DNA from: Candidatus Didemnitutus sp.
GTDB taxonomy: Bacteria > Verrucomicrobiota > Verrucomicrobiia > Opitutales > Opitutaceae
Direction of reading: 5' to 3'
NCBI GenBank assembly: GCA_030681265.1
Contig: JAUXXD010000137.1
Coordinates: 1 to 50,702 of the forward strand
Length of the DNA stretch: 50,702 bases
Position numbers and translations under genes: made by a program. This document shows, one piece after another, positions 1 to 8,976 of the stretch (its first letter is position 1; each line of letters opens with the position of its first letter). The notes below the pieces were generated by a model. It worked only from the letters and a program-made list of their open reading frames with translations, made no database searches and was not told the origin of the DNA.

Positions 1-1
1 C

Positions 2-853
2 GACAAGATGCTGAAGTCGCTGGCACAGGTCGGCGGGCGCATCGACGCAATATTCTTCTGCCCGCATACCCAGGCCGACAACTGCGAATGCCGCAAACCG
101 AAACCCGGCCTGCTACTCGATTACCTGCGCGACCCGACGTGGGATCGCGCCGCCTCCGCCGTGATCGGTGATCGCGAAACCGATGTGCAACTCGCTGCCG
201 CACTTGGCGTCGCCGGATTGCGTTACGATCCCGCACAACTCAATTGGACCGAAATCGCACGCCGCCTGATCGACGCGCCGCGCCGCGCCACCATCGTGCG
301 TCGCACCAAGGAAACCAACATCACCGTTTCCGTCGATCTCGACACGCCCGGCCCCGCACAACTCGCGACTGGCATCGGCTTCTTTGACCACCTGCTCGAC
401 CAGATTGCGAAAAATGCCGCCATCGGTCTCAGCATCACTTGCGAAGGCGATTTGGAAATCGACGAACACCACACCGTCGAAGACGTCGGCCTCGCGCTCG
501 GGCAGGCATTGCGCCAGGCGCTCGGCGACAAACGCGGCGTGGGCCGCTACGGCTTCGTGCTGCCGATGGACGAAGCCTGCGCGCAAGTCGCATTGGATTT
601 GAGCGGACGCGCCTACTTCGTGTTCGAAGGCAAGTTCACGCGCGAGATGGTCGGTGAGTTGCCCACCGAACTCGTGCCGCACTTCTTCCGTTCGTTGAGC
701 GATGCCCTCGCCGCCACGCTGCACATGCGCGTCACCGGCGAAAACAATCACCACCTCGTCGAGACGTTGTTCAAAGGTTTTGGCCGCGCGTTGCGTCCCG
801 CCATCGCACGCTCCGGTGACGGCGGCGTGCCGAGCACGAAGGGAGTGCTCTGA
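2..853 (+). CDS. hisB: Histidinol-phosphatase / imidazoleglycerol-phosphate dehydratase, 5' end cut by window
   Basis: Bifunctional HisB of histidine biosynthesis, cytosolic. The visible 283 residues lack the start of the N-terminal HAD-type phosphatase domain. Its later motifs CECRKPKPG (Cys-rich zinc loop) and IGDRETDVQLAA are present in the first 65 residues. The dehydratase domain begins near ATIVRRTKETNI and carries both metal-binding His clusters, DEHHTVEDVGLALG and ENNHHLVETLFKGFGRAL. The two-domain fusion is the enterobacterial-type HisB arrangement. Its TGA stop overlaps the hisH ATG by one base, which indicates translational coupling in a his operon. hisG, hisD and hisC would be expected further left. 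Confidence 0.95.
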   Translation, partial: DKMLKSLAQVGGRIDAIFFCPHTQADNCECRKPKPGLLLDYLRDPTWDRAASAVIGDRETDVQLAAALGVAGLRYDPAQLNWTEIARRLIDAPRRATIVRRTKETNITVSVDLDTPGPAQLATGIGFFDHLLDQIAKNAAIGLSITCEGDLEIDEHHTVEDVGLALGQALRQALGDKRGVGRYGFVLPMDEACAQVALDLSGRAYFVFEGKFTREMVGELPTELVPHFFRSLSDALAATLHMRVTGENNHHLVETLFKGFGRALRPAIARSGDGGVPSTKGVL

Positions 854-1443
854 TGCTCGCGATTGTCGATAGCGGCGGTGCCAATATCGCCTCGGTGCGC
901 TTCGCGCTCGAGCGTCTCGGTGTCGCGAGCGAACTCACCGCGGATCCCGCCGTGATTCGCGCCGCTGAGCGGGTGATTCTGCCCGGCGTCGGTTCCGCCG
1001 CCGAAGGCATGAAGCGGCTGCATGCGAAAGGCCTCGTTGCCTGCGTGAAATCCCTCACGCAACCCGTCCTCGGCATCTGCCTCGGCATGCAATTGTTGTT
1101 TGATTCCTCCGAAGAGGGACCCGTTGACGCCTTGGGCCTCGTGCCCGGCCGCGTGGCGCGGTTGCCCGAGTCCACCGGCATCACCGTGCCACACATGGGT
1201 TGGAACACCGTGCAATTGCGTCGGCCCGCGCCGCTGTTGCGCGACATCGCCGCCGATGCGCGCTTCTATTTCGTGCACAGTTACGCCGCGCCAGTGACGA
1301 GTGACACCGTCGCCACCGCCGCGCACGGCAGCGCCTTCGCCGCAATCGTGCAGCGCGCGAATTTCTCCGGCGTGCAATTCCACCCCGAACGCTCCGGCCC
1401 CGCCGGCGCGCAACTCCTCCGCAATTTCCTCACCGCCACCTAA
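853..1443 (+). CDS. hisH: Imidazole glycerol phosphate synthase, glutaminase subunit HisH
   Basis: Class I glutamine amidotransferase subunit that hydrolyses glutamine and channels ammonia to HisF. It is 196 residues, the normal HisH length. The nucleophile Cys76 lies in GICLGMQLL, and the His177/Glu179 pair in VQFHPERS completes the triad. The oxyanion-strand segment ILPGVGS is at about residue 42. The start is the ATG overlapping the hisB stop. After the stop comes a palindromic 27-base element and then hisA, so hisH is followed by a slightly longer gap than its neighbours. Confidence 0.95.
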   Translation: MLAIVDSGGANIASVRFALERLGVASELTADPAVIRAAERVILPGVGSAAEGMKRLHAKGLVACVKSLTQPVLGICLGMQLLFDSSEEGPVDALGLVPGRVARLPESTGITVPHMGWNTVQLRRPAPLLRDIAADARFYFVHSYAAPVTSDTVATAAHGSAFAAIVQRANFSGVQFHPERSGPAGAQLLRNFLTAT

Positions 1444-1454
1444 TCCACCAAGCC

Positions 1455-1481
1455 GGTTTGTAATATAATACGTTACAAACC
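1455..1481. repeat. Palindromic intergenic element, copy 1 of 2
   Basis: Perfect 9-base arms GGTTTGTAA and TTACAAACC flank a 9-base AT-rich centre (TATAATACG). The inner 25 bases (1456-1480) recur exactly, in reverse complement, at 34144-34168. Here the element lies 11 bases after the hisH stop and 31 bases before the hisA start. As RNA it would be a weak, AU-rich hairpin; as DNA it could be an operator. TATAAT at 1464-1469 resembles a -10 box, but no matching -35 box was recognised. Confidence 0.85.
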
Positions 1482-1512
1482 CTCCGGGTCTTCTCCTGCT
1501 CACTCACGTTTC

Positions 1513-2244
1513 ATGATTCTTTATCCAGCAATTGATCTGCGCCTCGGGCGCGTGGTGCGGCTCACCGAAGGTAGTTTCGAAGCCGAGACGGCGTATCGCA
1601 ACGATCCCGAAGCGGTCGCGCGCGAGTTCGCCGCAGCCGGCACGACGTGGTTGCACCTTGTGGATCTCGACGGCGCGAAAGATCCGGCGATGCGCCAGAC
1701 GGCACTCGTCGAACGCGTCGTGGCGGCGAGCGGACTCCGCGTGCAATCGGGCGGCGGCATTCGCGATGAAGCGCAAGTGACCGCACTCCTCGCGGCGGGC
1801 GTGACGCGCGTGATCATCGGCAGCCTCGCGGTCAAGCAACCGGAGTTGGTCGGTGCGTGGCTCGAAAAATTTGGACCGGAACGCATTATTCTCGCGCTCG
1901 ACGTGCGGTTGCAGCCGGAGACCGGCGTGCCGCAAGTGGCGATCGCGGGTTGGCGCGCCGACAGCGGACTCGCGTTGGCGGGCGTGATCGAAAGTTTTCT
2001 TGCGCGCGGATTGAAGCACCTGCTTTGCACCGACATCAGTCGCGACGGCAAACTCACCGGACCGAACTTCGAACTCTACACGTCGCTGCGGCGCGATTAC
2101 CCGACGCTGGAAGTGCAGGCGTCCGGCGGCGTGTCTTCGCTCGACGATTTGCGCCGATTGCGCGCCGACCGCATTCCCGGCGCGATCATCGGCCGCGCGC
2201 TCTACGAAAAGAAATTCACCCTCGCGGAGGCCCTCGCATGTTAG
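1513..2244 (+). CDS. hisA: ProFAR isomerase HisA
   Basis: Single-domain (beta/alpha)8 isomerase of histidine biosynthesis that performs the Amadori rearrangement of ProFAR to PRFAR. It is 243 residues, as usual. Catalytic Asp8 is in YPAIDLRLG and the second catalytic Asp is in [15 protein letters not shown] (Asp174). Phosphate-binding loops SGGGIRD and ASGGVSS are present. The start ATG has no clear Shine-Dalgarno sequence (preceded by CTCACTCACGTTTC). The 3' end overlaps the hisF start by seven bases, so the two are probably translationally coupled. Confidence 0.95.
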   Translation: MILYPAIDLRLGRVVRLTEGSFEAETAYRNDPEAVAREFAAAGTTWLHLVDLDGAKDPAMRQTALVERVVAASGLRVQSGGGIRDEAQVTALLAAGVTRVIIGSLAVKQPELVGAWLEKFGPERIILALDVRLQPETGVPQVAIAGWRADSGLALAGVIESFLARGLKHLLCTDISRDGKLTGPNFELYTSLRRDYPTLEVQASGGVSSLDDLRRLRADRIPGAIIGRALYEKKFTLAEALAC

Positions 2245-3005
2245 CGCGGCGCATCATCCCGTGCCTCGATGTGCGCGACGGCCGCGTGGTGAAGGGCGTG
2301 CAGTTTCGCAACCACGAGGACGTGGGGGACATCATCGAGCTGGCGCAGCGCTATCGCGACGCCGGCGCCGATGAACTGGTTTTCTACGACATCACGGCGA
2401 GCAGCGACGGCCGCACCGTGTCCGCCGACTGGGTGGAGCGCGTCGCGCGCGTGCTGGACATCCCGTTTTGCGTGGCGGGCGGCATCCGCTCCCTTGACGA
2501 TGCGCGGCGCATCTTGCACGGCGGCGCGGACAAGGTGTCACTCAATTCGCCCGCGCTCGAACACCCGGAGCTGATCGGCGCGCTCGCCGCGGAGTTCGGC
2601 GCGCAATGCGTCGTGATCGGCATCGATAGCCGCGCGGAAGACGGTGATTATTTTGTGAAGCAATACACGGGCGATCCCGATAAGACGCGCGCCACGCGTT
2701 GGCGCACGCTCGACTGGGCGCGCGAAGTGCAACAACTCGGCGCGGGCGAAGTGGTGCTCAATTGCATGAACCAGGACGGAGTGCGCGCGGGCTACGATAT
2801 CGCACAGCTCAGTCTGGTGCGCGCGGTGTTGACGATTCCGCTTGTCGCGTCCGGCGGCGCGGGTGCGCCCGAACATTTCCGCGATGTCTTTCGCGACGCC
2901 GGCGTGGATGCCGCGCTGGCCGCGTCGGTATTTCACCGCGGCACGATTCCGCTTCCCCAACTCAAATCCTACCTCGCCCGCGAGGGCATTTCCATCCGTC
3001 AATAA
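2238..3005 (+). CDS. hisF: Imidazole glycerol phosphate synthase cyclase subunit HisF
   Basis: Cyclase subunit that uses ammonia from HisH to form IGP and AICAR. It is a (beta/alpha)8 barrel of 255 residues. Catalytic Asp11 is in [15 protein letters not shown] and Asp130 in VVIGIDSR. The phosphate-binding motifs AGGIRS and ASGGAG are present. The chosen ATG overlaps the end of hisA and has a GGAGG eight bases upstream inside hisA. A longer in-frame reading into hisA is not needed, because the family starts at this Met. Confidence 0.95.
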   Translation: MLARRIIPCLDVRDGRVVKGVQFRNHEDVGDIIELAQRYRDAGADELVFYDITASSDGRTVSADWVERVARVLDIPFCVAGGIRSLDDARRILHGGADKVSLNSPALEHPELIGALAAEFGAQCVVIGIDSRAEDGDYFVKQYTGDPDKTRATRWRTLDWAREVQQLGAGEVVLNCMNQDGVRAGYDIAQLSLVRAVLTIPLVASGGAGAPEHFRDVFRDAGVDAALAASVFHRGTIPLPQLKSYLAREGISIRQ

Positions 3006-3021
3006 CCGATCCCCTGATTTG

Positions 3022-3098
3022 AACCACAGAGACACAGAGTTTACGGAGTCCGCTCCGGCTTCGTTTTTATTCTCTGTGCCCTCCGTGTCTCTGTGGCT
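3022..3098. repeat. AACCACAGA-type interspersed hairpin element
   Basis: Twelve-base perfect inverted arms CCACAGAGACAC (3024-3035) and GTGTCTCTGTGG (3085-3096) bound a spacer. Weaker pairing continues inwards (ACAGAG with CTCTGTG). The element fills most of the hisF-hisIE gap. It has the same layout and a related sequence (AACCAC + RGA repeats) as the element at 49734-49858, so both probably belong to one dispersed family. In an mRNA it would form a long hairpin within the his operon. Confidence 0.8.
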
Positions 3099-3110
3099 CC
3101 CTCCTCTCCG

Positions 3111-3725
3111 ATGAACCCGCTCCCTACTCTCGATTGGCAGAAATCCGACGGCTTGCTGCCCGCCATCATTCAAGACGCCGACACGCACCAAGTGCTGATG
3201 CTCGGCTACATGAACGCCGACGCGCTGCGCCAAACCGAGGAAACCAAACGCGTGACGTTTTTCTCGCGCAGTAAGAATCGGCTGTGGGTGAAAGGCGAAA
3301 CGTCCGGCCATTTTCTCGACGTCGTCGGGCTTGCGGCGGATTGCGACAACGACGCGTTGCTCATCACCGCACGGCCTAACGGACCGACCTGCCACCGCGG
3401 CACCTGTAGTTGTTTCAGCGAAGGCGGCGCCAGCGGCGCGGGATTTCTCGGCGAACTCGAACGCACCATCGCGGCACGGCTCGCGGCGGGTGATGAGAAA
3501 AGTTACACAGTGCGCCTGGTGCGCGAAGGCGTGAAGCGTGTCGCGCAGAAAGTCGGCGAAGAGGGCGTGGAAACCGCACTCGCGGCAACGGCGGGTAGCG
3601 ACGAAGAGTTGCGCGGCGAAGCGGCGGATTTGCTCTATCACTTGATCGTGCTCCTGCGCGCGAAGGGACTCTCGCTCGCCGAAGTGATGGCGGTGCTGGA
3701 AACGCGTCACGCGGCCAAACGCTGA
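3111..3725 (+). CDS. hisI: Phosphoribosyl-AMP cyclohydrolase / phosphoribosyl-ATP pyrophosphatase HisIE
   Basis: Bifunctional enzyme for steps two and three of histidine synthesis. It is 204 residues, matching fused HisIE proteins. The HisI domain (residues about 1-105) has the metal-binding signature DCDND and GPTCHRGTCSCF. The HisE domain (about 112-204) has the helical pyrophosphatase motif KVGEEGVETALAA and a DLLYHLIVLLRAKG helix. ATG 3111 gives the family N-terminus. A GTG 18 bases upstream is in frame but lies in the repeat arm and adds a non-conserved stretch. No Shine-Dalgarno sequence is visible. Likely the last gene of the his operon. Confidence 0.94.
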   Translation: MNPLPTLDWQKSDGLLPAIIQDADTHQVLMLGYMNADALRQTEETKRVTFFSRSKNRLWVKGETSGHFLDVVGLAADCDNDALLITARPNGPTCHRGTCSCFSEGGASGAGFLGELERTIAARLAAGDEKSYTVRLVREGVKRVAQKVGEEGVETALAATAGSDEELRGEAADLLYHLIVLLRAKGLSLAEVMAVLETRHAAKR

Positions 3726-3843
3726 GTGCGGCAGGCGTGCGCGGCGCGCGGTGGTGCCCCGTCGTGGCCGCGCATGGCAATTCCGGTGTCGCGTCGCGCG
3801 GGCAAACTTCTATGCGTTGACGGCAACCCCACCCCACCCCACC

Positions 3844-4326
3844 ATGAGCCAACGCCAGACTGCCGACGAATGGTTCTCCGTCTACGGCGAGAGCCACCAG
3901 AACAAAACTAACGAACTCATCCACTGGATCTGCGTGCCGGTGATCTTCTACTGCGTGCTCGGCCTGGTCTGGTCGATCCCCGTGCCCGCGCTGTTCGCGG
4001 AGGCCGCGCCGTGGTTCAACTGGACTCAACCCGTCGCCCTCGGCGTGCTGTTCTTCTACCTGCGCCTGTCGGTGCCGCTCGCGGTGGGCATGTTCCTGTT
4101 CATGAGCGTCTGCTACGGCCTGATCGAGTGGCAGTTTTTATCGGGCTGCACCTTCCCGGTGTGGAAGAGCAGTTTGATTTTATTTGTCGTCGCGTGGATC
4201 GGCCAGTTCATCGGCCACAAGATCGAGGGCAAGAAGCCGTCGTTCTTTCACGACCTCGTCTTTCTGCTTATCGGCCCGGCGTGGCTGATGCATTTCGTGT
4301 TCAAGAAAGTTGGCATCGCCTACTGA
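3844..4326 (+). CDS. DUF962 / Mpo1-like membrane protein
   Basis: 160-residue integral membrane protein of the DUF962 (YGL010w/Mpo1-like) family. It begins with the family's soluble segment SVYGESHQNKTNELIHWICVP, cut here as ESHQNKTNELIHW, containing the conserved His and Asn. Three to four hydrophobic helices follow, then the diagnostic FIGHKIEGKKPSFF and LLIGPAW near the C-terminus. Yeast Mpo1 is an iron-dependent 2-hydroxy fatty acid dioxygenase whose His residues bind iron; activity here is inferred only. The ATG is preceded by repeated CCCCA pentamers rather than a Shine-Dalgarno sequence. Convergent with the next gene, 26 bases away. Confidence 0.82.
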   Translation: MSQRQTADEWFSVYGESHQNKTNELIHWICVPVIFYCVLGLVWSIPVPALFAEAAPWFNWTQPVALGVLFFYLRLSVPLAVGMFLFMSVCYGLIEWQFLSGCTFPVWKSSLILFVVAWIGQFIGHKIEGKKPSFFHDLVFLLIGPAWLMHFVFKKVGIAY

Positions 4327-4352
4327 GCGGAGCCGAACTCGCGCGCGCGGCG

Positions 4353-5834
4353 TTACATCCGCGGCGGCATCACCAGCGGACCGTCGCGCGGCGGCATCGG
4401 CGCGTAGTCGGGCCGGGCGAGCCCGCTGACGAGTTGCTGCACCGCGACGGGCCGGCCCGTGGCAAAACATTGGTTGGCCGCCGCGCCGATGAGGATGGAG
4501 TTCGCACCCGCGCGTTCGTCGGCGGCGCGGAGATACTTGTCGGCGGGTGGTTGCGGCAGGAAAACATCATCGAGCATCAGCTTGTCGCCACCGCCGTGAC
4601 TGCCCTTGCCGCTCCAGGGCGTGATGTCCCGGACCTCGCCCCGCAAGGGGAAGACCCGGGTGCGCACGCCGCCATCGACCACGCCGCCCTGTTCCGTGTC
4701 CGTTCCGCTCACGTAGATTTTCTCGAGGATGGAATGTTCGATGCGCCCCTGCGTGCCGTTGAAGGCGATCTGGTATCCCTCCCACGCGTTGAAGGCGTTG
4801 AGCGAATAGCTCAGCGTCGTGCCCGTGTCGTAGCCGACGACCACGTTCATCGTGTCCTCGATGTCGATGTCGGGACGGAACACGCAGCGGTCGCGGAAAT
4901 AGCCGTCGTGCGACTCCTGGTCGAGGTAGAGCTCCTTCAGTTTCGGGTTGTCCGCCAAACCGAGAAAGAAGCCGCACTTTTTCTGCTCGGGGCAGGTGTG
5001 GCAGCGCTCGTGGTGCGATTGCAGACCCAGCCGCTGCGCCATGGCCGGCGTGTAGAACTCGCGCTTTCCAGTCGCGGTGACAGAGACCGGCACGGCCCCG
5101 AGCCACCAGTTGACGAGATCGAAGTGGTGCGTGGCCTTGTGGATCATCAAGCCGCCGGAGAACTCCTTCTGGCTGTGCCAGCGGCGAAAGTAGTCGGCGC
5201 CATGACTGGTGTTGAGCAACCACTGGAAATCCACCGACAGCACCTCGCCGATCTCGCCGGACATGAGGAGGTCCTTCACCTGCGTGCGCGGCGGCGAGTA
5301 GCGGTAGTTGAAGAGGACGCGGCACTCGCGGCCGGTGCGCGCCCGGACGTCGAGGATGCGCTGGCATTTCTCGGGCGTGGTGGTCATCGGCTTCTCGGTG
5401 ATGACATCGCAACCCGCCTCCATTGCGGCGACAATGTAGTCGTCGTGCGTGGAATCGACCGTCGTGACGATGATAAAGTGCGGTCGCTGCTCGGCGATCA
5501 TCCGGCCGAAGTCGCTGTGCAAATAGCCGGGCGGGATGCTCGCGCCATGCGCGGCCGACCGCGCCTGCGCCACCCGGATGCGCCCCGGATTCAGATCGCA
5601 CAACGCCACCAGCTCCGCGTGCTCGCGATAGTTGCCCTCGATGGCGTCGTGATACATCTGCGCCCGCGAACCGAGACCGACGATGGCGTAGCGGCGGCGG
5701 GTCCCGCCGCTGGACGCGAGGACGCTGCCTGACGCCGTGGCGCCGATGGCGAGGCCAAGCCCAGCCAGTGAAACGGTCTTGAGAAACGCACGGCGATCCA
5801 CGTCGCCGCCAGCACCGCCGAAGTTAGCCTTCAT
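4353..5834 (-). CDS. Gfo/Idh/MocA family oxidoreductase with Tat signal
   Basis: 493-residue NAD(P)-dependent oxidoreductase, probably acting on a sugar or cyclitol; the substrate cannot be read from the sequence. A twin-arginine signal DRRAFLKTV (Arg14-Arg15) followed by a hydrophobic stretch to about residue 40 predicts folded export. The Rossmann fold follows with YAIVGLGSRAQMY (about 49-61), and the family EKP motif is at 147-149. A CHTCPEQKKC cluster lies in the second half; its spacing could bind metal and is also seen in related environmental members. The gene stands alone between convergent and tandem neighbours, with no pathway clue. Confidence 0.85.
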   Translation of the reverse strand: MKANFGGAGGDVDRRAFLKTVSLAGLGLAIGATASGSVLASSGGTRRRYAIVGLGSRAQMYHDAIEGNYREHAELVALCDLNPGRIRVAQARSAAHGASIPPGYLHSDFGRMIAEQRPHFIIVTTVDSTHDDYIVAAMEAGCDVITEKPMTTTPEKCQRILDVRARTGRECRVLFNYRYSPPRTQVKDLLMSGEIGEVLSVDFQWLLNTSHGADYFRRWHSQKEFSGGLMIHKATHHFDLVNWWLGAVPVSVTATGKREFYTPAMAQRLGLQSHHERCHTCPEQKKCGFFLGLADNPKLKELYLDQESHDGYFRDRCVFRPDIDIEDTMNVVVGYDTGTTLSYSLNAFNAWEGYQIAFNGTQGRIEHSILEKIYVSGTDTEQGGVVDGGVRTRVFPLRGEVRDITPWSGKGSHGGGDKLMLDDVFLPQPPADKYLRAADERAGANSILIGAAANQCFATGRPVAVQQLVSGLARPDYAPMPPRDGPLVMPPRM

Positions 5835-5919
5835 GGTGCCGATTGCTACGCGGCCCCGCGCCCGGCGGCAATCGCGTTCGCCCGGCTCGGCCGGAAATCC
5901 CTGTCATCCGGCGGCCGGC

Positions 5920-6384
5920 TCAGCCCTTGCCGCCGCGGAGCACGACGACGTTGGCGAGGTCGTTCTTCTCGAACTCGGCCCAGTAGCGCTCCTCGAGTTT
6001 TTTCAATTGTTCCTCGGTGGACGGCGCGGGTTCGACGCCCGGCGTGTCGAGCGTGCGCTTGGCGGCCGCGCCTGCGTGATCGCGGTCGGCGAGGCGCTGG
6101 ACGAGTTCGTGCCAGAAGGCGTCGTTCTGGAAATCGAGTTGAAGCTCCTTGATGCGGTCGTCCTCCGCGAGTTTCGGCGACGGTTGCAAAGTGCCGTCGT
6201 CGCGCTCCTCCACCAGGTCCGCGCAACCCATCTCCGTGGCGAGCTGCATGAGTTTTTGGTCGAAGGCGAAATAGCGTTTTGCGAGCGCGGTGTCTTCGCC
6301 CTGATAACCGGTGACCGCCCACATGCCGAGGTGCACGAGTTCGAGGAGCTGGCGGTATTCTTTCGGAGTGAACGAGACTTTCAT
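5920..6384 (-). CDS. Hypothetical protein, 154 aa
   Basis: Not recognised. The start at 6384 gives MKVSFTPKEYRQLLELVH; an upstream GTG would add 19 low-complexity residues and is less likely. The protein looks soluble and helical, with many Glu/Lys in its C-terminal third (a PSTEEQLKKLEERYW helix), and ends in Gly-Lys-Gly. No signal peptide or membrane segment. It lies 57 bases downstream of the Sel1/TonB-C gene on the same strand and may be co-transcribed with it. Coding is supported by its base composition and sensible amino-acid content. Confidence 0.7.
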   Translation of the reverse strand: MKVSFTPKEYRQLLELVHLGMWAVTGYQGEDTALAKRYFAFDQKLMQLATEMGCADLVEERDDGTLQPSPKLAEDDRIKELQLDFQNDAFWHELVQRLADRDHAGAAAKRTLDTPGVEPAPSTEEQLKKLEERYWAEFEKNDLANVVVLRGGKG

Positions 6385-6441
6385 GGCAGGAACCAACCGT
6401 TGCCCGACGACGGCAGCCCGCAAGCGCGAAAGACGAACCAC

Positions 6442-8775
6442 TCAATCGTTTAGATTAAAAGTAATCGTCACTTCACCCGGCCCCGGTTTCCTCACTCCAT
6501 TTTTGACCTCGGGCGAGTATCGCCAAAACGACACGGCGGCGCGCGCGGCGTGGCCAAACTCCGGAGCGGTAGCCGACAGCACGCGGACGTCCCGGCAAAA
6601 ACCCTCATCATCAATGCGAAATCCCATGCGCGCTTCACCCTCGACGCCCTCGCGCCTTAAGCGAAACGGATACTCCGGATTTTCCTGCCAGATCACGCGC
6701 AGGGGAATGTCTTGGTCCGCCTCGGCGACATCCAGTGGTTCGGCAGCGGCCGCGATCAATTGATCGAGCTTTTTAGTTCCCGCAGTCTCCCGCGGAATCA
6801 TCGCGCGCAACTCTTTTGCCCGCTCGAGTGAACGCGGAATACCCACTCCAAACGCATAGCTGCGCGCAAGAGCCGTTAGCGTCCACGGGTCCTTGGTTTC
6901 AAGATCGCGGCTCCACCAGCGAACGGCGGCGGCAAAATCCTGCGAGACGGTCAGCCCTTTGAAATGGAATATGCCCAAAGTGGATGCGGCACCGGGCTGG
7001 TTTTTTTCGGCTGCTTCTTCCAGCCACTTGATAGATTGCGCATAGATTTCGGGCGTCGCGCCAACACCCGCGGCGAGCAACTGACCTTGTCGCAATCTAA
7101 GCGCAGGTGACCCGTCAACGGCTCCGGCCCCGACCCATCGCCACGCTTCTTCCGGATTATGGTGAGGAGACTTGGTGTTTCCCAAAATGCGGACCAAGCG
7201 CTCGATCGACCAACGGTGTTTTTTCTCACCGGCTTGCCGGTAATATGCGAGCGCCCTCGCAACGTCTTGCGGCACTCCCTCGCCTCGTTCGAGAGCCCAA
7301 CCCGCCAAGCTCATCGCATAGACATGGCCGCCCTCGGCCGATTGCTCAAACAGCGCAAACGCCCTGGTCGCGTCTTTCTCCACTCCTTTGCCGTCGGCAT
7401 AGCGCTCACCGAGGATGCGCGCGGCCCGCGGTGAACCCAGTTGCGCCGCCCGCGCATAGAGTTCCATCGCACGCTCATCGTCGGCCGACATCCCCTTTCC
7501 CTCTTCCAGTCGCTCTGCCAATTCCAAGACGGCCGCCCGATAGTCCTGCTTGGCGGCCCGTTCGAGATAGTCTCGCGCCAACTCCACATTCTTTGGCGCG
7601 CCGTTTCGCCCGGCGAAGAGTTGATCCGCCACGGTCAATTGTGCCGCGGGGTCTCCGGCTTCTGCACGACCAAGAATCGCCTGATAATCGCCCAATATCC
7701 TTCCCGTGAGTTCCTGATATTCTTGGCTCGACTTGGCCAGCATCTGCTCAACTCGCGCGCGGTTGGCCTCGGTCTCCTGCCGCAGCTCCTGCATCCGCTC
7801 GTCGTGGGTCGCGTGTTGGTAAACCCGAAATCCCTGCGCTCCGATCACCAGCACCAGCGGCAGCACTGCAAGGCCGACTTTTCCCCAGCGCTTGCTCCGA
7901 TCAAAAACGCGATACCAACGGCTTTCTCCAAATCTTTTCGCGTAAACCGCATTGGCCAGCGCCTCGCGGCGGATATGGCCCATTTCGACCTCGGCCAAGC
8001 GCTGCCACACCGCATGGGCTTCGTGGTATTTCTTGTGACGAAAGTAGTTCGCCGCCAACGCGACCGCCACGTCGTGCTGCTTGGGTTCGCGCCGGAATGC
8101 CAACTCCGCATTTTCCGTTGCGCCGGGCGCATCGTCCCAGAGGTCGAGCACCAACTTTATCCGCTTGGCTTCGCCATCGTTCGGATAGCGCGCGAGCCAG
8201 CCGTTAATCGCATCTCTGGTCTTCTCTCGCGGCGCGCCGGTCTCGATCAGATAGTCCGCCCGGAACTTGAGCGCCGCTCGATAATCCGGTGACGCATCGA
8301 GCGACGTCTGGACGGCCCTGAGCGTTTCCTTGGGTTGCACCCACACGCGATGGTGCCGGGCGCGAGCGAGCTGTTGTTCCGCGGAGAGCGCACGCCCATT
8401 GTCGCCCAGCAGTTCGCGCCGCATTGCCCGCGTTCCCCAATGGGCAATCTCCAGCGACAGGTCATCAATGGGCGTTCCTTCGGGCGCGCCGCCGATTCCC
8501 ATTTCAACCGCTTCGGCAAATCGACCAAGTCCGTCGCTGTGGGAAAAAACCCTGGCTCCCTGCAGCGCGAGGCTTTTGCCACCAAAAAAGCTAAATGTAG
8601 TAATCACCTGTTTGTGTTCAGGTCCAAAGCGAGACTCGATCGAAACCAGCTGGTCCCAGCGGTGTTTGATCTTTCTAAACGGCCAAACGCTCAACCCGGC
8701 CGGCCGCGCGGTGTATCCCTGATAGGTGGGGTATTTCACGGAATTATTCGTTGGGCCCCGTGGGCAAATCCGCAC
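6442..8775 (-). CDS. Membrane-anchored Sel1-repeat protein with C-terminal TonB domain
   Basis: 777 residues from a GTG start; a second in-frame GTG 12 codons later is equally possible. Residues 1-290 form a TPR-like helical region with no signal peptide. A single membrane helix at about 299-317 follows the positive run DRSKRWGK, placing the N-terminus in the cytosol. A coiled-coil stretch (about 325-365) and a run of Sel1-like repeats (about 372-650, e.g. AAQLTVADQLF and AARILGERYADGKGV) follow. The end, residues about 690-777, looks like a TonB C-terminal domain (YPFRLRREGVEGEARMGF, then AVSFWRYSPEVKNG). The architecture suggests a transenvelope scaffold or energy transducer; the partner is unknown. 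Confidence 0.78.
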   Translation of the reverse strand: MRICPRGPTNNSVKYPTYQGYTARPAGLSVWPFRKIKHRWDQLVSIESRFGPEHKQVITTFSFFGGKSLALQGARVFSHSDGLGRFAEAVEMGIGGAPEGTPIDDLSLEIAHWGTRAMRRELLGDNGRALSAEQQLARARHHRVWVQPKETLRAVQTSLDASPDYRAALKFRADYLIETGAPREKTRDAINGWLARYPNDGEAKRIKLVLDLWDDAPGATENAELAFRREPKQHDVAVALAANYFRHKKYHEAHAVWQRLAEVEMGHIRREALANAVYAKRFGESRWYRVFDRSKRWGKVGLAVLPLVLVIGAQGFRVYQHATHDERMQELRQETEANRARVEQMLAKSSQEYQELTGRILGDYQAILGRAEAGDPAAQLTVADQLFAGRNGAPKNVELARDYLERAAKQDYRAAVLELAERLEEGKGMSADDERAMELYARAAQLGSPRAARILGERYADGKGVEKDATRAFALFEQSAEGGHVYAMSLAGWALERGEGVPQDVARALAYYRQAGEKKHRWSIERLVRILGNTKSPHHNPEEAWRWVGAGAVDGSPALRLRQGQLLAAGVGATPEIYAQSIKWLEEAAEKNQPGAASTLGIFHFKGLTVSQDFAAAVRWWSRDLETKDPWTLTALARSYAFGVGIPRSLERAKELRAMIPRETAGTKKLDQLIAAAAEPLDVAEADQDIPLRVIWQENPEYPFRLRREGVEGEARMGFRIDDEGFCRDVRVLSATAPEFGHAARAAVSFWRYSPEVKNGVRKPGPGEVTITFNLND

Positions 8776-8976
8776 TGTTCTCCTGCGCCCGTGAGTATGC
8801 TCTCTGCTTGTTCATAGGATCACTTCTGGCCCGTGATCAATTATTCGCGTGAGCGTGCAGGTCGCCCGTCGGCTGACAAGCCTGCTTCAATTACCAACGG
8901 CGGCATTGACCGCCCTCCGGCCGCCCTCTTCACTCAGTCGCTGCTGACCGTGCGGTCGGCCCCCTCCTTTTTCCCA

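Noticed and set aside
1464-1469. TATAAT as a promoter -10 box for hisA
   Set aside because: No matching -35 hexamer was recognised at proper spacing, and the sequence is the centre of a repeated palindrome also found after ampG where no rightward gene starts.
3093-3110. Upstream GTG start for hisIE
   Set aside because: It lies in the arm of an interspersed repeat and adds six non-conserved residues; ATG 3111 matches the family N-terminus.
4011-5732. 573-codon open frame on the plus strand opposite the oxidoreductase gene
   Set aside because: It mirrors the clear Gfo/Idh/MocA coding frame, has no motifs, and long antisense frames are common in GC-rich genes.
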